Positions 1 through 9,222 are shown, counted from the stretch's first letter. The stretch is DNA of 64,000 nucleotides from CAYQEC01 sp964416425 (GCA_964416425.1 CAYQEC010000005.1:1-64000), one strand, 5' to 3'. The notes: a model not told the origin generated them from the letters alone. A program made the numbers and translations.

Positions 1-2
1 TC

Positions 3-725
3 GCCACCGAAGACATCGACCTACTCGACACCGTCACCGTCGAGGAGGTGATGAGTCGCTCCTCCGACGTCATCGACCCGTCGCTCACCATCACCATGGC
101 CGCCGAGGTCCTCGACACCCAGCGCCACCACGGCATGCCGGTGGTGAAAGACGGGAGGCTCGTCGGCGTCGTCACCGTCTCCGACCTCGCCACCGCCGAG
201 GAGGCCGGCGAAGGGAACCGGCTGGTCACCTCCGCCATGGTGGAAGAGCCCATCACCGTCACCCCCGGGATGCCGGTCTCGTCCGCCCTGGCCCGCATGG
301 CCGCCCTCGGGGTCGGTCGGCTCCCGGTCGTCGCCGAAGACGACTCGGGCCGGTATCTCGGCATGTTCCGGCGCGAGAGCGTCGTGCGCGCCTACCACCA
401 CGCTCTCGGAGGCACCGCCGACCGCCAGCTCTACCGCGAACGTCTCAAGCAGCGGCTCCAACCCGGCACCACCTTCTACGAGCTGCCGGTGCGGCGCGGC
501 TCGACGGCTTCCGGGAAACTCGTGAAGGACCTCGAATGGCCGGAGGGCGCCACCCTGGTGTCGGTACGCCGCGGCGCCTCCGTGCTCATCCCCCACGGCG
601 ACACGGTGATCCGGATCGGCGACACCATCACCGCCTTCGGCACCGGGGACTCCCGGATCGCACTCGCCTACCTTCTCGAGCACCAACCCGAGCCCGGCAC
701 CGAACCGGACGGGAACCCTCGCTAG
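3..725 (+). CDS. CBS-pair / TrkA-C cytosolic region of a channel protein, 5' end outside window
   Basis: The reading frame is open from base 3, so the start lies upstream; about 240 residues remain. They form a CBS-domain pair (roughly residues 15-135 of the fragment, with the patterns GMPVV and LVGVVTVSD) followed by an RCK/TrkA C-terminal domain of about 75 residues ending GDTITAFG. This order is typical of the cytosolic tail of ClC-type chloride channels, where CBS pairs bind adenine nucleotides and gate transport; a stand-alone K+ uptake regulator is the alternative. The membrane part is not visible, so the channel assignment is inference. Its TAG stop shares a CTAG with the stop of the convergent aminotransferase gene. 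Confidence 0.75.
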   Translation, partial: ATEDIDLLDTVTVEEVMSRSSDVIDPSLTITMAAEVLDTQRHHGMPVVKDGRLVGVVTVSDLATAEEAGEGNRLVTSAMVEEPITVTPGMPVSSALARMAALGVGRLPVVAEDDSGRYLGMFRRESVVRAYHHALGGTADRQLYRERLKQRLQPGTTFYELPVRRGSTASGKLVKDLEWPEGATLVSVRRGASVLIPHGDTVIRIGDTITAFGTGDSRIALAYLLEHQPEPGTEPDGNPR

Positions 726-1963
726 GTCGCACCGCCCTCGGCGGCGAGCCGTCCGAGAGCCTCCAGCACCCGGTCCACCTCGCCCGGCGTGTTGTAGTGC
801 ACGAACCCGATCCGGACCAGGCCGCCCCGGTCGGCCCGGCCCAGACGCTTCATCACCTCCACCGCGTAGTAGTCGCCGTGCCACACGAAGATCCCGTCGT
901 CACCCAGCCGGCGGGCGACCTCGGCCGGCGCCAGGCCCGCCACCTCGACCGCAAAGGTAGGGGTACGTCCCACGGCGTCGGGACGCCCGTGGAGGCGGAC
1001 CCCGGGGATCTCCGCCACCCCGGCGAGGAACCGCCCCGAGAGCGCCGCCTCGTGGGCGGCAACCGCCTGCATTGCGGTGGTGAGGCGCTCCCGGCGGTGC
1101 GACCCCTCCCCCAGGCTCGCCAGGTAGTCGACGGCCGCCGTCACCCCGGCGAGGCTCTCGAAGCTCTGGGTACCGGTCTCCCACTTCCCCGGCGGGACCG
1201 CAGGCGCCGGGCGGATCCGGACCGCATCCAGCGACGCGAGCAGCTCGTGGCGGCCGTAGAACACCCCGGTGTGGGGCCCGAAGAACTTGTAGACGGACGC
1301 CACCGCGAAGTCGGCGTCGGCGGCCTGGACGTCGATCCGGCGGTGGGGAGCGGCATGCACCGCATCGACGTACACCAGCGCCCCCACCTGGTGCGCCATG
1401 CGGGCGACGGCGGCGACGTCCACCACCGTCCCGACCGCGTTCGAGGCGTGGGTCACCGCCACCAGCCGGGTCCGCGGCCCGATCGCCTTCTCCAGCGAGG
1501 CCGGATCGAGGGAGCAGCCCGCTGCCGGGTCGAAATCCACGAACCGCACCGTGGCGTCCGCGTCACGGGCGGCGAGCACCCAGGGCCACACGTTGGCGTC
1601 GTGGTCGAGCCGGGTCACCACCACCTCGTCCCCCGGCCGCCAGGTCCACGCCAGGGCCCGGCTCACCGACAGGGTGATGGAGGTCATGTTCTGCCCGAAG
1701 GCGATCTCGTCGGGACCGGCGGCGTTGAAGAAGTCCGCGACGGCGGCGCGGGCGGCGTCGACCGTCGCCGCGGTCTCCCTCCCCGTCACGTACAGGCCAC
1801 CGTGGTTCGCCCCGCCGGCCTCCATCAGGCCGGCCATGGCGGCGATGGCGCCGTCCACCACCTGGGTGCCGCCCGGCCCGTCCAGATAGGCCGCCGGCTT
1901 CCCACCCACCGTGCGCCGCAGCGCCGGGAATCGGCTCCGGATCGCCTCCACGTCGAACGTCAT
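722..1963 (-). CDS. Class V aminotransferase, cysteine desulfurase-like (VC1184-type)
   Basis: 413-residue PLP enzyme of the class V fold, in the subfamily often annotated 'cysteine desulfurase-like, VC1184 family'. The N-terminus has the usual RFPAL ... YLDGPGGTQ opening, the cofactor aspartate and histidine in YVDAVHAAPH, and the Schiff-base lysine in SVYKFFGPHTG. The SufS-type sulfur-carrying cysteine loop is not evident, so true desulfurase activity is uncertain; a PLP lyase or aminotransferase role is equally possible. ATG start at 1961-1963 was chosen because AAGGAGG lies about eight bases upstream; an upstream extension in frame has no such site. It stands alone, divergent from manC. 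Confidence 0.8.
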   Translation of the reverse strand: MTFDVEAIRSRFPALRRTVGGKPAAYLDGPGGTQVVDGAIAAMAGLMEAGGANHGGLYVTGRETAATVDAARAAVADFFNAAGPDEIAFGQNMTSITLSVSRALAWTWRPGDEVVVTRLDHDANVWPWVLAARDADATVRFVDFDPAAGCSLDPASLEKAIGPRTRLVAVTHASNAVGTVVDVAAVARMAHQVGALVYVDAVHAAPHRRIDVQAADADFAVASVYKFFGPHTGVFYGRHELLASLDAVRIRPAPAVPPGKWETGTQSFESLAGVTAAVDYLASLGEGSHRRERLTTAMQAVAAHEAALSGRFLAGVAEIPGVRLHGRPDAVGRTPTFAVEVAGLAPAEVARRLGDDGIFVWHGDYYAVEVMKRLGRADRGGLVRIGFVHYNTPGEVDRVLEALGRLAAEGGAT

Positions 1964-2046
1964 GTCGGTTCCTCCTTGCGGGCACGTTACCGGCTCTGTT
2001 CCGGGCGCCGCCGACCGATCTCCTCGCTTGAGCGCCTCCGGGGCGA

Positions 2047-2052
2047 TACATT
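2047..2052 (+). promoter_or_regulatory. Leaderless -10 box before manC
   Basis: TACATT, a TANNNT hexamer, lies seven bases before the GTG chosen as manC start, and no Shine-Dalgarno sequence is present. This spacing fits a leaderless transcript beginning at or next to the start codon. No good -35 is visible. Confidence 0.35.
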
Positions 2053-2059
2053 GGCCGCC

Positions 2060-3442
2060 GTGGAACCGGCACCCCCCATCACGCCCGTGCTGCTCTCGGG
2101 AGGGAGCGGCACCCGCCTCTGGCCGGTGTCGCGCCGCGCCCACCCCAAACAGCTCCTCCCCCTCGTCGACGAGCGCACCATGCTGCGCGCCACCCTCGAC
2201 CGGGTCCAAGGCCTGCCCGGGATCACCCAACCCCTCGTCGTCGGGAGTGTCGCCCACGCCGACCTGGTGGCAGCCGACCTACGCGAGGCCGGCTTCGCTC
2301 TGGACCGCATGGTGCTCGAACCGATCGGTCGCAACACCGCCCCGGCGGCAGCCGTCGCCGCCCTGGTGCTCGCCGAAGGCGGGGACGACCCACTCATCCT
2401 GCTGCTCCCCGCCGACCACGTGATCGACGACGGGGACGCCTTCGTCGCCGTCGCCCGCCGCGGCGCCGAGCTGGCTGCCCAGGGCTACCTCGTCACCTTC
2501 GGCGTCGTCCCCACCTATCCCGAGACCGGCTACGGCTACATCCGCAAGGGCGACCCGCTCAACGGAGACGCCGCCCGGGTCGCCGAGTTCGTCGAGAAGC
2601 CCGACACCACCACCGCCGAGGCGTACCTCGCCGACGGCGACCACCTCTGGAACAGCGGCATGTTCGTGTTCCGGGCGTCCCGCTACCTGGAGGAGCTGGA
2701 GATGCGGGAGCCCGCCATCGTGGCGGCCTGCCGGCGCGCCGTCGCCGCCGCCGACCGGTCCCACGGCATCCTGCTCGACGCCACCGCCTTCCGCTCCTCC
2801 CCCTCGATCTCGATCGACTACGCCGTGATGGAACACACCGACGACGCCGTCGTCCTTCCTCTCGACTTCGGCTGGAGTGACGTCGGCTCGTGGTCGACGG
2901 TATGGGAGATGGGCTCCGGCGACGACCGCGGCAACGTCATCGTCGGCGACGTCCACGCTCGCGACGTCACCAACAGCTACCTGCGGTCCAGCCATCGCCT
3001 CGTCGCCGCAGTCGGCATCGATGACATGCTGGTGATCGAGACCGCCGACGCGGTGCTGGTGATGCCGCGCGACCGCGCTCAGGACGTCAAGGACATCGTC
3101 GAGTTCCTCCGCTCCGAGGGACGGCGCGAGGCCGACGAGGTTCCCGTCTCCCATCGCCTGTGGGGCCTGGAGGAGCTGCTCGCCCGTGGCGACGGCTACC
3201 GGGCCGAGCGCCTCACCGTGCTGCCGGGGGCCGAGGTCACCCTTCGCCCCGGCGAGGCCGCCGGCGCCTCCTGCATCGTGCTGGCGGGCACGGCCTGCAC
3301 CGACGCCGGCGCCCGGGAGCCCGGCACCACCTTCCCGGTGGATCGGGACGTCACCGTGCGTAACGAGGGCCCGGCGCCCATCGACCTCCTCCTCGTCCGT
3401 GTCGACGCACCACCCCTGGCCGAAAGGAGCGGCTCGTGCTGA
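2060..3442 (+). CDS. manC: Mannose-1-phosphate guanylyltransferase
   Basis: Makes GDP-mannose from GTP and mannose 1-phosphate for cell-surface glycans. The nucleotidyltransferase domain (about residues 5-290) shows LLSGGSGTRLWPVSR near the start and FVEKP at the sugar-binding site. At 460 residues it has the full length of the bifunctional ManC/phosphomannose isomerase family, and a cupin-like tail follows at about 370-450. That tail lacks the family's QxHxHR metal motif (only YRAERL is present), so the isomerase activity is probably lost. GTG at 2060 is the likely start; TTG at 2051 is the alternative. It overlaps the next gene by seven bases. Confidence 0.88.
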   Translation: MEPAPPITPVLLSGGSGTRLWPVSRRAHPKQLLPLVDERTMLRATLDRVQGLPGITQPLVVGSVAHADLVAADLREAGFALDRMVLEPIGRNTAPAAAVAALVLAEGGDDPLILLLPADHVIDDGDAFVAVARRGAELAAQGYLVTFGVVPTYPETGYGYIRKGDPLNGDAARVAEFVEKPDTTTAEAYLADGDHLWNSGMFVFRASRYLEELEMREPAIVAACRRAVAAADRSHGILLDATAFRSSPSISIDYAVMEHTDDAVVLPLDFGWSDVGSWSTVWEMGSGDDRGNVIVGDVHARDVTNSYLRSSHRLVAAVGIDDMLVIETADAVLVMPRDRAQDVKDIVEFLRSEGRREADEVPVSHRLWGLEELLARGDGYRAERLTVLPGAEVTLRPGEAAGASCIVLAGTACTDAGAREPGTTFPVDRDVTVRNEGPAPIDLLLVRVDAPPLAERSGSC

Positions 3443-3960
3443 TGCCGGCCATCCTGTTCATTGCCGCCCTGCTCGTGCTCGGCATCGTCTTCGGCCGCAT
3501 GCTGATGCGGCGCGACGCCGAGCGGAAACGGGCGGAGTACGAGGCCAAGCTGCAATCGGGAGACACGACGAAACCCGCCGGCAAGAAGCGACGGATGACC
3601 CGAAGGGAAAGGATCCTCGCCACCCTCGAACCTGCCCCCGAGATCCCCACCATCATCGACCTGATGCACGAGGAGGCCCGCGACACCGGGGTGAACGAGA
3701 TCGCCGGCGGGGAAGGACTCGAGGTCCCGGTCAAGCTCAAGGTGTGGCAGCGCGACGGCGGCCCCCACACGGAATGCCCCCGGCAGTCGCTCCACTTCGA
3801 GATCGCCGCCGGGGTCTCCCCGGAGCAGGCGACCGTCGAGGACGTCCGGCTGCACTGCCGCGAGCCCCATCCGGCAGCTCCCTCTCCCGCGCCGGAGCGC
3901 CAGCCGGAGCCGGAGCCGCCCTTCACGGAATCGGAGCCGCCTGAGGACGACCCGAGCTGA
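3436..3960 (+). CDS. Small membrane-anchored hypothetical protein
   Basis: 174 residues, no recognised family. One N-terminal transmembrane helix (residues about 3-20) is followed by a basic stretch (MRRDAERKRAEYEAK, KKRRMTRRER), a central folded-looking part of about 75 residues with two cysteines, and an acidic Pro/Glu-rich tail. The charge pattern predicts that the bulk is cytoplasmic. The GTG start at 3436 overlaps the manC stop and is preceded by GAAAGGAG at about seven bases, so translation is coupled to manC. Function unknown; co-expression with GDP-mannose synthesis is the only hint. Confidence 0.65.
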   Translation: MLMPAILFIAALLVLGIVFGRMLMRRDAERKRAEYEAKLQSGDTTKPAGKKRRMTRRERILATLEPAPEIPTIIDLMHEEARDTGVNEIAGGEGLEVPVKLKVWQRDGGPHTECPRQSLHFEIAAGVSPEQATVEDVRLHCREPHPAAPSPAPERQPEPEPPFTESEPPEDDPS

Positions 3961-3967
3961 GATCGGG

Positions 3968-4096
3968 TCAGGGCAGGGGAACCGCCGAATGGTTGGTCCC
4001 TGGCAGGAAGAGGACCAGCGCCACTGCCAGCGCCACGATGCCGAACACCGCCAGGGCGGCGAACAGGATCGGAACCAGGCGACCGCCGACGCCCAT
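3968..4096 (-). CDS. Tiny single-span membrane protein
   Basis: 42-residue protein that is nearly all one transmembrane helix (VPILFAALAVFGIVALAVAL) with a short polar tail. The ATG at 4094-4096 was chosen over an upstream in-frame ATG because GAGGAGGAGAC lies five bases before it. It is convergent with the preceding membrane protein gene. Small membrane proteins of this kind often modulate larger complexes, but nothing here indicates which; function unknown. Confidence 0.45.
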   Translation of the reverse strand: MGVGGRLVPILFAALAVFGIVALAVALVLFLPGTNHSAVPLP

Positions 4097-4220
4097 CTCC
4101 GTCTCCTCCTCGCGGGGATGCCGCACGCTCATCGTCACCGATCGTATCACCGCCGCCCCGCCGCTCCCGGGAGGGATGAACCGGACCGGGACGGAACCAC
4201 CGGGTAACCTCGTTCCGACG

Positions 4221-5195
4221 ATGGATTACTGCTCACATTGCGGGGCCAAGAGCAGCCCGTCCTGGGTGTTCTGCCGAGACTGCGGCGCCGGCCTCGACGT
4301 TGCCGGGGCCGCGGTCCGGCCGGCGTTCTGCACTTCGTGCGCCTACGGGCTCGCCCTCTCCTGGCGGTACTGCCCGCGGTGCGGGGTCGAGACCCCGGTC
4401 GCCGACCGGGAGCGCTCGACCCGGCTCACGGTCGAGAACGCCGGCGCCCTCGAGGCAACCGCCCACCTGAAACGACAGGCGCCGCTGGTGCCGGAGGTGG
4501 TCGAGACCCCCGAAGTGGAGCTGATCAGCCGCGGCTGGGACCCGGCCGAGACCGAATGGGTAGACGTGTCCGAGCCCGACATGGTCGTCACCCTCCCCGA
4601 GGATGACGAGGTCGACGTCGACGCCCCCGAGGCCCGGTCGCTCCCCGATCCGGTGCCGGCGTCCGCGAACCGCCCGGGAGCCGCGACGGCGACGCCACCC
4701 CTCCCCGGCCGGACCGCCACCGAGCTCACCCTGCTCGGCGCCGGGCTCGCCGCCCTCGGCGCGGTCATGGGGCTGATCGTCCTCAACCGGTTGCTCGTCT
4801 CCTTCGCCGCCGGGAGCGCCGCGGCGGACGACATCGCCCGGCTCGAGCGCTTCGTAACGACCTGGCTCGAAGTTGCGGTGGTGCCGCTCCTCGCCGCCGG
4901 CGTCGCCTTGCTCGTACGCTGGCGGCGGCACCACGCCCGGCCCCGGGTGGTCGGCGGTCCGCCGGTCGTCCCGATCGCCGCCGGGGCACGCTGGGCCGCG
5001 CCGGCGGGACTCGGCGGCGGCAGCGCCGTCGTGCTGCTGGGCCGGCTCCTTCCCCGCACCACGGTGGGTCAGGCGGTCGACGCCAACACCTGGGTCGTGA
5101 TCGGCCTCGGCCTGCTCATCCTCGGTTGCCTGGCCGGCGTCCGGCTCGTCGCCGCCCTGTCACCGCTGCCGCGACCCGACGAGCCCACCCGGTGA
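4221..5195 (+). CDS. Double zinc-ribbon membrane protein
   Basis: 324 residues. The N-terminus carries two zinc ribbons built from four CxxC knuckles (YCSHC, FCRDC, FCTSC, YCPRC; residues 3-60), then an acidic, proline-rich linker to about residue 165, then four predicted transmembrane helices. The arrangement fits cytosolic ribbons with a membrane-embedded C-terminal half. Family members of this general design are common in actinobacteria and uncharacterised. It overlaps the following LOG-like gene by four bases (GTGA), so the two are probably co-transcribed and translationally coupled. Confidence 0.7.
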   Translation: MDYCSHCGAKSSPSWVFCRDCGAGLDVAGAAVRPAFCTSCAYGLALSWRYCPRCGVETPVADRERSTRLTVENAGALEATAHLKRQAPLVPEVVETPEVELISRGWDPAETEWVDVSEPDMVVTLPEDDEVDVDAPEARSLPDPVPASANRPGAATATPPLPGRTATELTLLGAGLAALGAVMGLIVLNRLLVSFAAGSAAADDIARLERFVTTWLEVAVVPLLAAGVALLVRWRRHHARPRVVGGPPVVPIAAGARWAAPAGLGGGSAVVLLGRLLPRTTVGQAVDANTWVVIGLGLLILGCLAGVRLVAALSPLPRPDEPTR

Positions 5196-5749
5196 CCCCC
5201 GAATCGACGGTGGTGGCGGTCTTCGGGTCCTCGGGGTCCGATCCGCAGTCCACCGAGTACGCCGACGCCGTCCGGTGCGGGCGTTTGCTCGCCGAGGCAG
5301 GGTTCGCCGTCGCCACCGGCGGCTACGCCGGGACCATGGAAGCGGTGTCTCGCGGCGCCACCGAGGCGGGAGGCAAGGCGATCGGCGTCACCGCCCCCGC
5401 CGTGTTCCCGGGCCGGCCCGGCACCAACCCCTACATCACGGAGGAACGCCCCGCCCCCGGCCTCGTGCTCCGCATCGACCGGCTCCTCTCCCTCTCCAGC
5501 GCCTCCATCACCCTGCCGGGAAGCGTGGGCACCCTCGCCGAGATGGTCCTCGCCTGGAACCTCGCCTTCGTCGCCCGCTTCACCGGCGAGGCCCCGAAGC
5601 CGGTAGTCACGGTCGGGGCCCGGTGGCGCCGCCTCGTGGCCGACCTCACCGACGTCCTCGCCACCGACGGATCGATCATCACCTGTACCGCCACCGTGGA
5701 AGAGGCCGTGGTCGAGGTGCGGCGGCGCCTCGCCCAGCCCTCCGGCTGA
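5192..5749 (+). CDS. LOG-like Rossmann-fold nucleotide-binding protein
   Basis: 185 residues with the fold of the LOG / 'lysine decarboxylase-like' family, whose characterised members release free cytokinin-type bases from nucleoside 5'-monophosphates. Visible motifs are VFGSSGS at the N-terminal nucleotide loop, TGGYAGTMEA, and PGSVGTLAE, a variant of the family's PGGxGTxxE with serine for the second glycine. The variant motif places it in a less studied branch, so the exact substrate is not predictable. GTG start overlaps the stop of the zinc-ribbon gene. Confidence 0.75.
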   Translation: MTPESTVVAVFGSSGSDPQSTEYADAVRCGRLLAEAGFAVATGGYAGTMEAVSRGATEAGGKAIGVTAPAVFPGRPGTNPYITEERPAPGLVLRIDRLLSLSSASITLPGSVGTLAEMVLAWNLAFVARFTGEAPKPVVTVGARWRRLVADLTDVLATDGSIITCTATVEEAVVEVRRRLAQPSG

Positions 5750-5860
5750 CGCCGTCCTCCTCACGACCGGGCAGGCGAGCACCGTCCCGGCGTCGGCCCG
5801 ACCCGGGAGAGAAGACCGCCCTACACTCGCCCCGGACCGGGACGGGGAGGACGGCGCCCG

Positions 5861-8227
5861 ATGGCAACCGACGGCTTCTACCTGGGCGGCGTCATCGACG
5901 CCGCCTCCGGCGAACGCACCTCCGCCCGCGCCGACTACGACCCGGGCGACCTCACCACCCACGGGGTGATCGTCGGGATGACCGGGTCCGGCAAGACCGG
6001 GCTCGGCATCATCTACCTCGAGGAGGCGCTGCTGGCGGGCATCCCGGTGCTCGTCCTCGACCCCAAGGGGGACATGACCAACCTCCTCCTCACCTTCCCC
6101 GACCTCCGCCCCGACGACTTCGTCCCGTGGATCGACGAGTCCACCGCACGCGCCGCCGGCGTCTCCGTCGCCGAGATGGCAGCCACCACCGCCGAGCGGT
6201 GGCGCAGCGGCCTCGCCGATTGGGATCAGGATGGGGACAGGATCCGCCGCCTGAAGGAGGGCGCCGGGTTCACCATCTACACGCCCGGGTCGTCGGCCGG
6301 CGTTCCCCTGAACATCGTCGGCTCGCTCGACGACCCCGGGCTCGACTGGGACGAAGAGGCCGAGACCCTCCGTGACGAGATCCAGGGTTTCGTCTCCGGT
6401 TTGCTCGGGCTGGTCGGCATCGACGCCGATCCGATCTCCTCCCGGGAGCACATCCTGCTCTGCAACCTCATCGAACATGCCTGGCGGGAGGGCCGCTCCC
6501 TCGATCTGGCCACCCTCCTCGCCTGGGTGCAGCGCCCCCCGCTGCGCAAGCTCGGCGTCTTCGAGCTGGACACGTTCTTCCCCGAGGACGATCGCACCGA
6601 CCTCGCCATGAAGCTCAACGGGCTGGTGGCCTCGCCGGCCTTCCGCGCCTGGACGGAAGGGGCCCCGGTCGACGTGGAGCGGCTCCTGTGGCGCGACGGC
6701 AAGCCGCAGGCGGCCATCGTGTACCTGGCGCACCTCTCCGACGAGGAGCGGCAGTTCGTCGTCACCCTGGTGCTGTCCAAGCTGGTGACCTGGATGCGGT
6801 CCCAATCCGGGAGCGGCGATCTGCGCGCCCTCGTCTACATGGACGAGGTATTCGGGTTCGTGCCCCCCACCGCCGAGCCGCCTGCCAAGAAGCCGATCCT
6901 CACCCTCCTCAAGCAGGCCCGGGCCTTCGGGGTCGGGATGCTGCTCGCCACCCAGAACCCGGTCGACCTCGACTACAAGGCGATGTCCAACGCCGGCACC
7001 TGGTGCATCGGCCGCCTCCAGACCGAACGGGACAAAGCCCGCATCCTCGAAGCGCTCCAGTCGGCCCGCGGCGACACCGACGCCGCCGCCCTCGACCGGC
7101 TCGTCTCCGGTCTCGACCAGCGCCAGTTCCTGCTCCACAACACCCGCGAGGCGGCCCCCGAGTTGTTCACCACCCGCTGGGCCCTCTGCTTCCTGCGCGG
7201 TCCCCTGACCCGGGACCAGATCGGCGTGCTCATGGACGGCGTCGTGGCGCCGCAGGCGCCGCCGCCCGTCGCGCAGCCCGCGACCACCGAGCCGGCGCTC
7301 GGCGACGACGAATCGGCGGTGATGCCGCCCGTCGCCGACGGCATCCCGGTCGCCCACCTCGACCCGGCCGCCGGCTGGATCGGAGCCGTCGACGGCGACC
7401 CCGCCTCGCACCGCTACCGGGCAGGGATCGCCGCCCGGGTCTCCCTCACCTACGACGACGCTCCCGCCAAGCTCACCCACACGGAGGAGTGGGAGGCGGT
7501 CCTCATCCCGATCGACCCGGCTCCCGACTTCGCCGCAGCACGGGTGGTGGACCACGACACACGTGACTTCGTGGCGGCGGCGCCCGACGACGCCCGCTAC
7601 CGGCTCCCCGCCGCCGACGTGGCGAGTGCCGCTTTCTGGCGCGACGCGGCCCGGCGGCTCGAGGACCACCTCGCCCGGGAACGCACCGTCCAGATCTTCA
7701 AGAACCCCGAGCTGAAGCTGTACTCCCGGGTCGGGGAGGCTCGGGAGCAGTTCGCGGCCCGCTGTGACGCCGCCGCCGAGCAGGAGGCCGACGCCGAAGC
7801 GGCCGGGCTCCGCGACAAGTACCGGACCAAGGTGAAGCGGGTGCAGGAACAGCTCGCCAGCGCCGAGCGGCGGGTGGCGGAGCTGGAGGTCGACCTGGAG
7901 GGCGCCCGCCAGCAGCAGGTCGTCGAATCGGCCGGCGCCGTGCTCGACGTCCTGCTCGGCCGCAAGAGCACTCGTGGCATCACCGGATCGGCCCGCACCA
8001 GGCGGGCGGCCCACTCCAAGGAGCAGCGGCTCGCCACGGCGGAGACGAAGGCCCTCGACAAGTCGACCGAGATCCAGGAGCTCGAAGCGGAGTTGCAGGA
8101 GGAGCTGGAGGAGATCAACGACCGGTGGGAGACTCGCGGCGACGCCATCGCGTCCGTCGAGATCGGCCTCGAGAAGAACGACATCGACATCGTCGCGCTG
8201 ACCCTGCTCTGGATCCCCGTGGCGTGA
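5861..8227 (+). CDS. HerA/DUF87-like ATPase with C-terminal coiled coil
   Basis: 788-residue P-loop ATPase of the HerA/FtsK superfamily. Walker A is GMTGSGKTG near residue 43, followed by VLDPKGDM; Walker B is LVYMDEVFGF near residue 325, and a sensor-like ATQNP follows. From about residue 630 the protein is highly charged and should form a long coiled coil, ending in a short hydrophobic C-terminus. HerA-like proteins pump or remodel DNA, but this solitary soluble form with a helical tail is uncharacterised. No NurA nuclease gene lies beside it. A GGGGAGGA site precedes the ATG. Confidence 0.8.
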   Translation: MATDGFYLGGVIDAASGERTSARADYDPGDLTTHGVIVGMTGSGKTGLGIIYLEEALLAGIPVLVLDPKGDMTNLLLTFPDLRPDDFVPWIDESTARAAGVSVAEMAATTAERWRSGLADWDQDGDRIRRLKEGAGFTIYTPGSSAGVPLNIVGSLDDPGLDWDEEAETLRDEIQGFVSGLLGLVGIDADPISSREHILLCNLIEHAWREGRSLDLATLLAWVQRPPLRKLGVFELDTFFPEDDRTDLAMKLNGLVASPAFRAWTEGAPVDVERLLWRDGKPQAAIVYLAHLSDEERQFVVTLVLSKLVTWMRSQSGSGDLRALVYMDEVFGFVPPTAEPPAKKPILTLLKQARAFGVGMLLATQNPVDLDYKAMSNAGTWCIGRLQTERDKARILEALQSARGDTDAAALDRLVSGLDQRQFLLHNTREAAPELFTTRWALCFLRGPLTRDQIGVLMDGVVAPQAPPPVAQPATTEPALGDDESAVMPPVADGIPVAHLDPAAGWIGAVDGDPASHRYRAGIAARVSLTYDDAPAKLTHTEEWEAVLIPIDPAPDFAAARVVDHDTRDFVAAAPDDARYRLPAADVASAAFWRDAARRLEDHLARERTVQIFKNPELKLYSRVGEAREQFAARCDAAAEQEADAEAAGLRDKYRTKVKRVQEQLASAERRVAELEVDLEGARQQQVVESAGAVLDVLLGRKSTRGITGSARTRRAAHSKEQRLATAETKALDKSTEIQELEAELQEELEEINDRWETRGDAIASVEIGLEKNDIDIVALTLLWIPVA

Positions 8228-8273
8228 ATCGCCGGCGGGGCTACGATCCTTCGCCAGCCCGACCCGAGAGAGG

Positions 8274-8279
8274 TAGCCT
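8274..8279 (+). promoter_or_regulatory. Leaderless -10 box, TAGCCT
   Basis: TAGCCT lies seven bases before the ATG at 8287. No Shine-Dalgarno sequence is present. The same hexamer and spacing recur before several other genes in this window. Confidence 0.45.
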
Positions 8280-8286
8280 CCGACCT

Positions 8287-8673
8287 ATGAGCGAGCGACC
8301 GGCCATCATCCGTGTACATCAGGAGGAGGAGGGTGATCGGGCCCACGTGACCGTCACGCTCGCCTGGCAGGACGACGAGTACCGGGGGGAAGCCGTCGGC
8401 GACACCGACGCCACCTCACGGCCCCGCCTCCTCGGCGAAGCCACTCTGCGGGCGGTGGAGCAGGTGACCGAGAGCCGGGTCTCGCTCACCCTGGCCGCCG
8501 TCGCCACCACCGATCTCGGCGAGACCCAGATCGCCATGGCGCAGGTGAAGATGGCGGGCGCCGAGCAGCTCATGGTCGGCAGCGCCCTGCTGCGGGAGAG
8601 TGACCCGACCAGCGCCACGGTGCGGGCGGTGCTCGACGCCATCAATCGCCGCCTCACCCAGATGCTGAGCTAG
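8287..8673 (+). CDS. Conserved hypothetical small alpha/beta protein
   Basis: 128 residues, soluble, no signal peptide, no cysteine motif. Alternating strand/helix character with the C-terminal stretch TSATVRAVLDAINRRL vaguely recalls the regulatory (alpha-IPM) fold of LeuA-type enzymes, but the resemblance is weak and I do not assign a function. The start is supported by a leaderless-type -10 box (TAGCCT) seven bases upstream. It is a single gene between the HerA-like ATPase and a convergent CBS protein. Confidence 0.6.
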   Translation: MSERPAIIRVHQEEEGDRAHVTVTLAWQDDEYRGEAVGDTDATSRPRLLGEATLRAVEQVTESRVSLTLAAVATTDLGETQIAMAQVKMAGAEQLMVGSALLRESDPTSATVRAVLDAINRRLTQMLS

Positions 8674-8757
8674 CGGCTCCGCCGCGGGCATCCAGAACGC
8701 TCGGATCGGAGGGAACCGGCGTACCGTCCCGCCGGCCCTCGCCCCGCCGGCGAATGG

Positions 8758-9132
8758 CTACGAGTCCTGGGCGAGCGCCCACAGCAGGTCACGGATGCTC
8801 ACGATCCCGAGCAGCTCGCCTTCGGCCATCACCGGGAGGTGGCGGTAACCGGTCTCCAGCAGCCAGGCCACGGCCTCCCGCACCATCACGTCCGGCGCGA
8901 AGGTGTCGGGCGCCTCGCTCATCCAGTCGCGGACGACCTCGTTCGCGGGATCGACCCCGTCGGAGATGGCGAAGACGAGATCCCGTTCCGTGATGATTCC
9001 GACCAGGTCGCTGCGGTCGACGACGGCGAGGCAATCGACCGACTCGTCGACCATGCCGGCCGCCGCCGCCGCCAAGGTGGCCTCGGGGCCGATGATCTCG
9101 GCGGCTCCGCCCACGAGCGAATGAAGCTGCAT
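8758..9132 (-). CDS. Stand-alone CBS-domain pair protein
   Basis: 124 residues consisting only of two CBS motifs: LVGIITERDLVFAI in the first and HLPVMAEGELLGIVSIRDLL in the second. Such minimal Bateman modules bind adenosyl ligands and act as energy or redox sensors on partner proteins. It lies directly downstream of the sigma factor gene in the same orientation, 90 bases away, so the two may share a transcript. GGAGTCAGG before the ATG serves as ribosome binding site. Confidence 0.82.
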   Translation of the reverse strand: MQLHSLVGGAAEIIGPEATLAAAAAGMVDESVDCLAVVDRSDLVGIITERDLVFAISDGVDPANEVVRDWMSEAPDTFAPDVMVREAVAWLLETGYRHLPVMAEGELLGIVSIRDLLWALAQDS

Positions 9133-9222
9133 CCTGACTCCAGCCCTTCCGTCCGTCTCGACACTAGCGGGAGGCGTCGCGGCACACGAGGCACGGAAGG
9201 GCGCCCGAGGGCCCCCTCCGGC

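Noticed and set aside
536..2059. Long in-frame extension upstream of manC
   Set aside because: It runs antisense through the aminotransferase gene, is Arg/His/Pro-rich and has no homology pattern; manC starts at its first motif-proximal GTG.
5069..8014. 981-codon open frame antisense to the HerA-like ATPase
   Set aside because: It mirrors codon bias of the real gene in GC-rich DNA, is Gly/Arg/Asp-rich, has no domain, and the plus-strand gene has all ATPase motifs.
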